A stretch of DNA of 64,000 bases, taken from Phoronis australis (Eukaryota > Phoronida > Phoronidae). A program made the position numbers and the translations under genes. A model generated the notes under the pieces. The model saw nothing but the letters and a program-made list of their open reading frames with translations. It searched no databases and was not told the origin of the DNA. Shown here piece by piece: positions 23,801-32,282 of this stretch (positions within the stretch are counted from its first letter, which is position 1; every line of letters starts with the position of its first letter). The stretch covers positions 62,001-126,000 of the forward strand of contig NMRA01000487.1 in NCBI GenBank assembly GCA_002633005.1, in the 5' to 3' direction.

Positions 23801-26800
23801 ACTGTGTCACAGCTTATTTCAGTTGATTGTTTTGACGAAATGACATGGGTTTGTCCCTTGACTCATTCTTCTCAATTGCAGCAGTCTTTTTTCTCTCAAA
23901 TATATGGTGGGGAGTCTGTAGTCCATGTGTTGTCCTCTTGTAGGAGTGGCGCGAGAAGATTCGGCCACTGGTCAGTGACACCATCTCTTACCTGCATAAA
24001 GCCTTGAAGGAGGACAAGAACATCTTGGTAGAGGGCGCCAATGCGACAATGCTGGACATTGATTTTGGTATGTAAAATCTCTTATGAGGTTGTACATTTT
24101 TACCAACATTTTCAAAGGCTAAAAATTTTATAGCTGTGGAGCCTTAATTGAATTTGTTACGAGCTACTTATCAATCATGTCATTGTTACAGGCACCTACC
24201 CTTTCGTCACATCTAGTAATTGTAGTGTGGGAGCAGTGTGCACTGGATTAGGCATCCCGCCTAAGTATGTGGGTGACACCTGGGGAGTGGTTAAAGCTTT
24301 CACCACCAGAGTCGGGCCAGGCGCTCTGCCCACAGAACAAAACAACGTACGGGTTTGCAGACTTGTGTTGAATTTGAAGTTACATCTTTGTCAAAGTGCA
24401 GATTTTGTGTACGAATTGTAACTTTGGTTGTGAATTGCTCACTACGGGTTGGATGGTGGTAATTTTGCTCTTATGGTTTTGCGCTGTGTTAACTTTGCAG
24501 AAGCGAGAAATTACAGGTCGGGTTTTAAATGTTTTTATTTTTTACCTGGAAATCAGTATTTCACACTTTTTTAAATTGCGTGCCTCCTGAACATTGTCTT
24601 TATTTCTCCACTTGTCGCTTTAGCTTTGTTGTTTGTGCTCTTGTAGGAGATTGGTGATAAACTGCGAGAACTCGGTAAGGAGTATGGCGTGACAACAGGT
24701 CGACCGCGCCGTATTGGTTGGTTAGATCTGCCAGTGATCAAATACACAAGTGCCATTAACGGCTTCACTGGGTGAGCAATGGGTACAGGTCTTTGTGGGT
24801 GTTTTACGTGCACACCTATATGGTTGCATATTGTCGTCATCGTCACTGGACCGGCATCCACTCCTATATTTCCTAAACCGCTTGAAGGATCTTCATGAAT
24901 TTGGTGGACGCATTCTTAAGAATTTGATGATGAATGGCAGCTACGTATGGAGGGAATCAATTCCCACAGAGCCAATTAGTTTAAGTTTTTTGTATTCACC
25001 TCTAAATCTACAGTTGGTCTCTGAATTTTTTTGGCATATTTGTTCCTATCAAGGAGATGATCATGATGTGACCAATACATTTTCGGATCGTGCCGACTAC
25101 TAGAACAACTAATGATGGCAGTTTTAATATTTTGGTTCTGTTTACTGCCAAGTCGATGGAGAGTTGCGAGCATGGCTAACGTTGAGTTTGGACTAAAACT
25201 GTCATTGCCAATTTTCGGATGACCATCACTGCTGCCTGAACACTCAAGTTTCCCACTGTCACATACTCTAGTGGTTGGAAATACTTGAAAAAAATTACAT
25301 CGGTGACGTCTTTGCTGTTACTGCACAATGCAGAACAGGAGACGGTAATACTCGACAAGCTTGATTTACGTTCATTTATTGTATGTTAAACAATGCTGAC
25401 TATTATAAAGTTAGGGGGTTATGCGTTGACGTTGATATGTTACTATGGTAGTAGCTTGTAGACACCTTGTAGGTATTCTACGAAGAAACAAGATAATGAG
25501 ATTAATACAGAGGTAAACTAAACACAAAACATACATAAAAGCTAGTACAACAAAGACCATTATTGAGATCACAAGCTTAATGCAATTCAGTGTTGAAACA
25601 ACAACAAAACTTGTATTAGATTATCAAGGAAAGCATAAAAGCTTACATCAATTGCGCCTTCAACTTTCAAACTTGCTACCTCAGAACTTTGAACACATAT
25701 GACCTTCAGTTAAAACAAACATGGGTGCACTGAGAAAACTAGGTCAACTCTGAATGGATAGCATGAATAAAACATGGGGTAGTCTATATATGGGGTACAC
25801 AGACAGGCAGTACAACAGACTGCGTACAGGGTGAACACAAAACTGTCATCTGCAGCTACATTTGCTGTTTGCAATACGCACGGTGAATGCATAACATTCT
25901 GGGTAGCTCTTATCTGTAGTTGTCACTGCTTAATGTTGCTTAGAATTGGGTGATCAACTTGCGTTACTTCCAAGAATTGATTTATTGTTATTTAGAACAA
26001 TGTTGCGGTAGCCCTAGCAAACATGTAAGCCGTGAATTAGACCGAGTTTGAATATATCTGCAATGAGAGACATCGGTGCCATGTGTTCAATCAGTTCAGT
26101 GAGTTTAATATTCTTGTTTTTCAGGATTGCACTGACCAAGCTTGATATACTGAGTGCACTCGATGAACTCAAAATTGGTGTTGACTACAAACTGGAGGGC
26201 AAAGTATTGGACTACTTTCCAAGTAAGACATTTCTCGGAAACTGTTGTGAAGTGGCTATAAATCAGACCTCCCTGAAAATAACTTTTGCTTTAGGACACT
26301 TACATCTATAAACGTGGTCTTGACTTGCCTAATCTTTTTACTCAAAATCGAACTTGATTTTGACATTTTCCATTCTGCTTAAATACGAAAGCAAAATACT
26401 TGTCTGTAATTCTGTGCTCAATCATATGCTTTATGACCCCTGCATTGATTATGAACTCCAAAATTTCGAGTTTTTACTCGAATTTGTAGCCTGAATCTTG
26501 GAGTCATCAAGTGGGAACTTGTACTTTATTAAACTCTAGCACAGAATAGAAGTCAATTATCTTGAGTTTTAATTAAAGTAGACTGGAAAATGTCGAAAAT
26601 ATATTTGAGCTCGATTTCGGGCTCGGCATCAAGCTCAATAAGTTGTACAGTCATGCTGTGTCATGGTCTCGAGTACCTATAAACTGTCACTTCTTAAATA
26701 ACCCAGAAATCATTACTCAATCTGAGTAAGGGACAAGTTGGGACCAATTTTATCATGCGCCCACATATTTATATGTGGACGCATTATGTCGTCATCTCCG

Positions 26801-29637
26801 TCCGTCCGTCCGTCCGGCGTCCGTCCGGCGTCCGCTGCTTTATCTCCAAAACCCTTTGACATACGATCATGAAATTTGGCACATGTTCCATTCATGAATG
26901 GGACGGCATGTGCAAACTTTCGAACGGATCCGACTACCAGTGTGCCCCCTAGTGGCAATTTTATTTTTTACGTTTACCTTTGTATCTTCAAAAGTCCTTA
27001 ACGGAATATTCATGAAATTTAATATGTAGGCACCTATTAGTGAGATGACGCTATCCACCCATTTTCGGGTGGATAGAGATCTATATCATAAGATTTTTTT
27101 GCTGGCTAAACATGGGTTTAATAGTCATTTTGATTTGTTGACCTTGAACTGGTAAGAAATGTATAAGATTGCAAAAAATAATACTTGAGGTATCTGATAA
27201 AGACTGCTAGGGAGGAAAATAGAGGTGGAATGAAAGTAGAGAGGAAAGGAAGCAGGCAGATGGAGCTTGAAATGTCAACAATTTTTTGTATCGATATAGA
27301 ATTCTCTCTGGCAGTTCAATCATTTCTTAATGGTCGGTAACGGCTTTTTTTACTTTTTTAAGTTTAGATTATTCTTACGTGACCTGTGGGTGATTTATAT
27401 TTCCCAGTCACATGAAAGTTGTGTTCTGACTTTTCGATGACATTTTAAACTACTGACCGTTGTTGCTGCAGCAACCCAAGAAGAATTGTCCAAAGTTGAG
27501 GTGGTTTACAAGACTATCAAGGGATGGAAGTGTGACATCTCAGAGGTCAGGAAGTTCAGCGACCTTCCGGAGTCAGCTCAACAGTACATTAAGATTGTCG
27601 AGAACGAAGTGGGCGTCCCAGGTTAGTTTTCTCTTCGCGAATCGGCCATCTTTTATGCTTGAGGCAGATAAAGAGAAACCTTCGCCGTACACGTATACCG
27701 TTTCAGAATGACATCTAAAAAGTTTTTCTGTTGGGAGTACCTTTTAATTTTTTTCGCAACATTTTTAATTTCACTGGCCTGAATCATGTTTATTTAATTT
27801 AGTCTTTTCTATTATTAGACTTGCCTCTGAAAACTTGATTAATTTTAGTCTGAAGTTAACATGGAATATATAGTGGTTTGTGGGGTTTACAAACTTTTTG
27901 NTTTGGACTACTGTGGCGCCTCCTAGTGGCAGTTTTGTTTTTTGCGCCTATGGCTGTATCTCCTAAACCGTTCGGAGGATCTTTACGAAATTTAATAAGT
28001 GTATTTATATGATGTTAACAATAAACAACCCTAGAAGGATACCGTATACGGTGCAATTGTGGGCGCATTTCAACGCTCTGCGTTGCTCTTGCAGCAGGAA
28101 GAGATCTATATCAAAAGATTTTTTTGCCGGCTAAACATGGGTTTAATAGTCATTTTGATTTGTTGACCTTGAACTGGTAAGAAATGTATAAGATTGCAAA
28201 AAATAACACTTGAGGTATCTGATAAAGACTGCTAGGGAGGAAAATAAGAGGTGGGATGAAAGTAGAGAGGAAAGGAAGCAGGCAGATGGAGCTTGAAATG
28301 TCAACAATTTTTTGTATCGATATAGAATTCTCTCTGGCAGACCAATCATTTCTTAATGGTCGGTAACGGCTTTTTTTACTTTTTAAGTTTAGATTATTCT
28401 TACGTGACCTGTGGGTGATTTATATTTCCCAGTCACATGAAAATTGTGTTCTGACTTTTCGATGGCATTTTAAACTACTGACCGTTGTTGCTGCAGCAAC
28501 CCAAGAAGAATTGTCCAAAGTTGAGGTGGTTTACAAGACTATCAAGGGATGGAAGTGTGACATCTCAGAGGTCAGGAAGTTCAGCGACCTTCCGGAGTCA
28601 GCTCAACAGTACATTAAGATTGTCGAGAACGAAGTGGGCGTCCCAGGTTAGTTTTCTCTTCGCGAATCGGCCATCTTTTATGCTTGAGGCAGATAAAGAG
28701 AAACCTTCGCCGTACACGTATACCGTTTCAGAATGACATCTAAAAAGTTTTTCTGTTGGGAGTACCTTTTAATTTTTTTCGCAACATTTTTAATTTCACT
28801 GGCCTGAATCATGTTTATTTAATTTAGTCTTTTCTATTATTAGACTTGCCTCTGAAAACTTGATTAATTTTAGTCTGAAGTTAACATGGAATATATAGTG
28901 GTTTGTGGGGTTTACAAACTTTTTGACCACTTTGTCAGAATGAGATTGTTTTTTTTTCTTGATTATACAAACGTATGTACAAAATATCATATTTACAAGT
29001 TTTCAAGGTAGCGCTAGTAAGATATCCAAGAATAACTATACATCGACATAACAGAAAGATTACAGTGTGTTACATAATTGTTATATAACGTACGTGATGA
29101 TAACTGTTATATCTTCATGCGTGATATGCAAGCCGATTTAAATTTAAATGAGGACGAAGCGTTATATAACATATTTATCATACTTATCTCATGAACTATT
29201 TTTAAGACGTGCAATTACACAAATCTAAGCAGCAGCATCTGATAAAGTGTATTGATCAATATGGTGTTTGAAAAATGCGTGTTGTCGCTGATGGGTTTGT
29301 TGTATTTTCTTTCAGCACTTATGATAATGCTCGTTTCACTTTGAATATATTCCTACTTGAGTGATTATGAGACGTGCTAGGTAATTTTGTTGTCTTGTGT
29401 GTCCTGCTGAAATATGGACTATAAATGAAAATTAGTTAAGAATTAACAGTGAGTTTTATTATTGATTACCGGTGTGCTCATATTTTTATTATAACCAAAC
29501 TAGAAAATGTTGGTAGTGTCTGTACGGTAATGTTTTTTTTTGGTTAGATGGATTTATATGCAGAGATAATTTCTTTCATTTCAGTAAAGTGGGTTGGCGT
29601 TGGCCAGGCAAGGTCCTGTATGATCGAAATGTTCTGA
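11841..29637 (+). CDS. ADSS: Adenylosuccinate synthase, complete gene, 12 coding exons plus one duplicated
   Basis: Cytosolic enzyme that joins IMP and aspartate with GTP to give adenylosuccinate, the first committed step to AMP. Coding exons: 11841-12008, 16050-16152, 16677-16790, 21146-21203, 22564-22671, 23199-23280, 23944-24067, 24192-24346, 24647-24771, 26125-26222, 27472-27621, 29585-29637. All have GT-AG introns and join in frame to 1338 bases (445 aa; human ADSS2 is about 456). Motifs: [11 protein letters not shown] (GDEGKGK 34-40, GTP phosphate loop), NAGHTVV with the catalytic-type His at about 63, GTTKKGIGP near 150, TYPFVTSSN near 254, VTTGRPRR near 319, TKLD near 350 (guanine recognition), and C-terminal [17 protein letters not shown]. 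The start has a good AAAGATGG context. The 150-base exon 11 is symmetric (phase 1-1) and has an identical second copy at 28497-28646; including both would give 495 aa with 50 residues repeated, so it is probably an assembly effect. Confidence 0.97.
12257..12491. mobile_element. Miniature TIR element family B, copy 1
   Basis: Left end TTACGGTAAAATCTCACC and right end GGTGAGATTTCACAGTA are inverted repeats. Interior blocks (aatatggcagacaagtgaaa, a tcagacaatgtt block, gtttgaaaaatgaaaaaagc) recur in order at 22.1, 49.1, 54.8 and 56.9 kb. No coding capacity: a non-autonomous DNA transposon by structure. It sits in ADSS intron 1. Confidence 0.75.
12641..12758. mobile_element. Miniature inverted-repeat element family F, copy 2
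   Basis: The 118-bp element has 39-base arms that match with about five mismatches. The left begins cactggtcggatatagtggt and reaches ttttgagaaccag; the right runs from ctggttctcaaaatcaggga to ctgaccagtg. It is almost entirely foldback DNA, in ADSS intron 1. Confidence 0.75.
12890..13135 (-). mobile_element. Relic of a non-LTR retrotransposon, C-terminal fragment
   Basis: The minus strand reads [20 protein letters not shown], then RYIGN and CLRDS. This is the Cys-His motif with the [10 protein letters not shown] signature typical of the region after the reverse transcriptase domain in LINE-type elements. After a frameshift it continues [16 protein letters not shown], also typical of LINE C-termini. 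No reverse transcriptase core is visible nearby, so it is a short dead remnant in ADSS intron 1. Confidence 0.65.
15818..15877. repeat. Short hairpin with CCAAT-containing arms
   Basis: Arms TAAGACTTCTGATTGGTT (15818-15835) and AACCAATCAGATGTCTTA (15860-15877) pair with one mismatch around a 24-base loop. It lies in ADSS intron 1, about 170 bases before exon 2. It could be a foldback element remnant. Confidence 0.6.
17922..17963. repeat. 17-bp tandem repeat, about 2.5 units
   Basis: The unit caaggatttggatagag is repeated directly twice with one change, followed by a partial third unit. It sits in ADSS intron 3. Confidence 0.8.
19452..19548. repeat. Direct duplication of about 46 bp
   Basis: Two adjacent copies share ttcaagggctacaatcaacg and accaaagttcattcgc, each preceded by cccc-aa. 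The copies are nearly identical, so the duplication is recent. It lies in ADSS intron 3. Confidence 0.85.
21470..21960 (+). repeat. Dispersed repeat family A, copy 5 (longest)
   Basis: Begins ttaggtaggacgctataaaa and continues with cggctgattggattcctatg, aaactttcagatattatgct and gcaagaggggctatcaaaaa. It extends through tgacaccgttgtttagctgt to ttactgacttagaatctata. It gives the fullest version of the family and sits in ADSS intron 4. Confidence 0.75.
22103..22345. mobile_element. Miniature TIR element family B, copy 2
   Basis: Left end TTACGGTATTTCTTCACTTA and right end TAAGTGAAGAATTACAGTA are inverted repeats of a variant sequence. Interior acacaatatggccgacaagt, ataaaacaacatttgcttaa and tgaaaaattggaaaaatgac match the other copies. 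It sits in ADSS intron 4. Confidence 0.7.
23447..23472. repeat. Perfect 11-bp palindrome, head of repeat family E
   Basis: ATGCGCCCACA and TGTGGGCGCAT face each other around TATT. The same palindrome, slightly changed, opens the longer repeat at 26755. It sits in ADSS intron 6. Confidence 0.75.
24785..24960 (+). repeat. Repeat family E, diverged copy
   Basis: The block tatatttcctaaaccgcttg, then aaggatcttcatgaatttgg matches tatctcctaaaccgttcgga-ggatctttacgaaattt at about 27960. It lies in ADSS intron 9. Boundaries are approximate. Confidence 0.45.
26750..27075 (+). repeat. Repeat family E, fullest copy
   Basis: Opens with the palindrome at 26755-26785 (atgcgcccacatattt / atatgtggacgcat). 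Then follow a (gtcc)n stretch, atctccaaaaccctttgaca, atcatgaaatttggcacatg and gtgccccctagtggcaattt. It ends beside the duplicated ADSS segment. There is no coding content. Confidence 0.65.
27076..27900 (+). repeat. Duplicated ADSS segment, copy 1 (contains exon 11)
   Basis: This 825-bp segment recurs at 28101-28925, exactly 1025 bp further on. Upstream of the exon the copies differ at roughly ten positions in 400 bp. From the exon to the end (about 430 bp) no difference was seen. This copy ends exactly at the N at 27901. Confidence 0.95.
27901..27901. other. Assembly gap marker (single N)
   Basis: A single ambiguous base exactly where copy 1 of the duplicated ADSS segment stops. Copy 2 continues past the equivalent point with accactttgtcagaatgaga. 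A second single N lies at 20926 in ADSS intron 3. Confidence 0.9.
27902..28100 (+). repeat. Repeat family E, copy between the duplicated segments
   Basis: Contains gtggcgcctcctagtggcag, gtatctcctaaaccgttcgg and ggatctttacgaaatttaat, parallel in order to 26935-27075. It precedes copy 2 of the ADSS segment just as another E copy precedes copy 1, consistent with a second haplotype. Confidence 0.6.
28101..28925 (+). repeat. Duplicated ADSS segment, copy 2
   Basis: Second copy of 27076-27900. Intron-side differences include single-base changes and one-base indels that cancel out, so the offset stays 1025 bp. Confidence 0.95.
28497..28646 (+). CDS. ADSS: Second copy of ADSS coding exon 11
   Basis: Identical to 27472-27621, with the same ctgcag acceptor and GGTTAG donor. 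It encodes [20 protein letters not shown] through VENEVGVP. Because the exon is phase 1-1, splicing either copy gives the normal enzyme and splicing both adds 50 residues in frame. Adenylosuccinate synthase is well conserved here, and a doubled segment would likely disturb the C-terminal fold. The most likely explanation is an uncollapsed second allele at the N at 27901. Confidence 0.85.
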
Positions 29638-30240
29638 AGCCTGTCAATGTGTGGATGAAGAAGCAACTCAACCAGGAATCTCCTGCAAAGTTTGAACTTA
29701 TTACTTCCAGTAGTGAACGTTTTTAGATGCTCTATACATCACCAGTATGAATATTTTTTTTACTCTTGGGTTTTTCGATTGGTTGAGAAGGCATTGTTGA
29801 AGATTGCGCGAGTTGTGATTAGTCTTTTGTCTTTCTGTTATGAGCTGGTAATCTGAATTTATTACATCTTGGGAAGACGGTGAAGATAAGATTTTTGCCT
29901 TCTGAGGACTAGAAAGCATTGTTGTTTCTGTTTGCATGTGTGGAATACTATGTTCCCACGCATATTTTTGCTGGGTTTTTTTCCTGTTGTGTGGACCATC
30001 TAGATATGAGGCATTTTTGCTTTCAAATTTCATGTAGTCAAGGTGTGTGTTCGGAGTGTTTTTCATGAAGATTACCTCACTCGCACAAGGACGTAAAGCA
30101 GCTGGTGGTTGCACTGCAGTTTTGTGGATTGTAGAACCAGTGAATATGTATCTCGCAAGTGTTTTAAAGCAGTTTTTTGCAAGTATGTGAACATGGTGTA
30201 AATATCGTGTATTGCAAAATAAACTGTTTTGGGGGGCTTC
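29638..30240 (+). other. ADSS: ADSS 3' untranslated region (probable)
   Basis: T-rich DNA after the TGA at 29635-29637. The first AATAAA on the plus strand is at 30218-30223, giving a 3' UTR of about 600 bases. A long minus-strand ORF overlaps it. Confidence 0.5.
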
Positions 30241-30333
30241 TTCCAAGGTAAAATTGTATATACTGATACTTGTATGGCATTTATTGTTGTCAGTCTTAAG
30301 TTGCATTAGTTTTTTTATTAATTTTGAAAACAT
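29701..30333 (-). CDS. Hypothetical 210-aa ORF antisense to the ADSS 3' region
   Basis: An ATG at 30333 starts an unbroken frame of 210 codons (MFSKLIKKLMQLKTDNNKCH...) ending in VHYWK. For DNA this AT-rich, such a length is unlikely by chance in one window. The predicted protein is basic, rich in Asn, Lys, Ser, Thr and His, with no signal peptide, membrane segment or domain I recognise. It lies opposite the ADSS 3' UTR. It may be a lineage-specific gene, or a by-product of the T-rich plus strand. Confidence 0.25.
   Translation of the reverse strand: MFSKLIKKLMQLKTDNNKCHTSISIYNFTLEEAPQNSLFCNTRYLHHVHILAKNCFKTLARYIFTGSTIHKTAVQPPAALRPCASEVIFMKNTPNTHLDYMKFESKNASYLDGPHNRKKTQQKYAWEHSIPHMQTETTMLSSPQKAKILSSPSSQDVINSDYQLITERQKTNHNSRNLQQCLLNQSKNPRVKKIFILVMYRASKNVHYWK
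30218..30223 (+). terminator. Polyadenylation signal AATAAA, probable for ADSS
   Basis: First canonical AATAAA downstream of the ADSS stop codon, about 580 bases after it. A TG/T-rich stretch follows (ctgttttggggggcttcttc). Confidence 0.45.
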
Positions 30334-30894
30334 GCTCTTATAAACTTGACAGTTTTAGTTTTTCTGATAGATAATGGGGTGTTCTTAGTTCGTTCAATGC
30401 TAACATTCAAACTTGTAGATTTTATGTTACTGTCAAGGCAATCGTCTCCCTTTGTATTAAGACTGCCACTGTTTTAGATACTTGATTTGTGTTAACCAGA
30501 TACCATATTTTATCATACTGTATAAATTGGCGAGACTTTATCACTGAGCAAAACTTGTTTTGTTGCAAGTCTGAATTATATAAACTGATCGCAAATGTCT
30601 AAGTCGTTTTTTTTCTTCAATGTCCGGAATTGGGACACAGACCAGCAATAGGGTGGTGGCCTGTAACCTTGCACTAAAATATTTGTTCATACAGACAAAA
30701 TTCACCAAAATCAGCATTTTAAAAATCGAGCTCATGCCAAACCATCTGCAGCGGTTAATGGAACTTTCCGTACAGAAGTGGCGAGGGTTAGAACCAAGAT
30801 GGCCGCATCTCTCAAGACATCCTAGTGAGGTGGTCATACTTTCCGTCCCTATTGGGTTTTTGCACCTGCATTTGAAAAACAGGCTAAACAGAGC

Positions 30895-31015
30895 ATTATC
30901 AGTGGTGAATTTAGAGGGGGGGCCATGCCCCCCACCCCTAAAATTCTCCCAGATTCCATTTGGCAGTTCAGGGGTGCGAACATCTGACTGGCAAAATCCT
31001 GGCTAACTTTTACGC
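30895..31015. repeat. Dispersed repeat family C, copy 2
   Basis: Shares cagtggtgaatttagagggg, aaattctcccagattccatt, tggcagttcaggggtgcgaa and ctgactggcaaaatcctggc with the copies at 4.1 and 49.7 kb. Confidence 0.7.
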
Positions 31016-31753
31016 AGTTCCAGCACTAAAGCCCAGTAAAATAAGTGGACAAGTAATTCCAGGGCTTGCAATTTTCCTCTTTAAAGGTCTTGAGAGGACT
31101 TCCTCGTTTTTGGTTTCGATTTCCTCTTATTTGATTTCCAGTTTCCTCTTTTTCGTATCTTTTTTATCATCATCTTGACTTTATTCACACAAGAACGTCA
31201 ATTTCAGTTAAGATTTTACGACACAAAAATATCACACAAGCCTATTTGTGGAACAATGCGTCACTGGAAGTTCCCCCTTTTCGTTATTTTTCATTCCAAG
31301 CTCTGAAGTATCTGGGTGGGCAAGGTATTGTTCTTAGTTTACCGCACTTTACTTGAAAAAACACCAGACATTCTTGAGAAATAAGTCTTGTTCATGTGGC
31401 TCGTATCACTGCACACAATGAAGTATACACAAAATAATGACTTGTCTCCAGGAAGCAATAATTTTTGGCCATATGAAATTGCTAAACTACAACGTAGAAA
31501 ATGCTGTTCCTTCTCGCGAACAACTTCACAACCTAAAATGATGTTGCAGGTAACTGACAATCTAAAAAGGACATTTACTGGTAATATTTACAATAGACTG
31601 ATTGCCAATAGCCACAAACATTTCAGAATAAAATCTAAATGGGCATAACTCAACTCCGACACTCAAATAGCATAAAATCTAACTGGACACGGTTAATGGT
31701 CTTAAAATTGAAGTCAGAATAGCTCCTTGTAGAAGTATTGTGATCCTAGTGAA

Positions 31754-31839
31754 AAATCAACATGAAGACGCTTCAAATCAACATGAAGACACTTCAAATC
31801 AACATGAAGACACTTCAAATCAACATGAAGACGCTTCAA
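31754..31839. repeat. 21-bp tandem repeat, four units
   Basis: Four consecutive copies of aatcaacatgaagacacttc plus one base, with only an a/g change in two of them. It lies between the ADSS and NAA40 3' ends. Confidence 0.9.
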
Positions 31840-32282
31840 ATAATATACAGTGGTCTAAGCTTGATGTGACAAAAGGTCGGTATTCAATAAATATACACAA
31901 CTAGACTGACTAGGAACAATTGAACAAAAAAGGAAAACAACTAAAAACAATATAAATTAAAACTTTATCATAGTCTGTAGTGGAGAAAGGCAATTACTCA
32001 GAGACTGCATGCTTACTGTTTTGGACGTTTTGAACTGCACTTTACAGTCCTTTGTCACTCAGTGGTGGGTCATCGATGTTTCCTAACAAAAACTGGTGCT
32101 TCAGGAAGAAGTCATCTTTATAAAAACCAAAAATTCTACCATGAATCATGACCTATATACAACGCCACCATTCAAATTGAATCAACAAATCTCGTGTCTC
32201 TGAGCTTGAGGTATCTACAATAGTCTCTCCATAGAACCATACATCGATCTGTACACACACGATAGAACAGCTTGGTCTCCAG

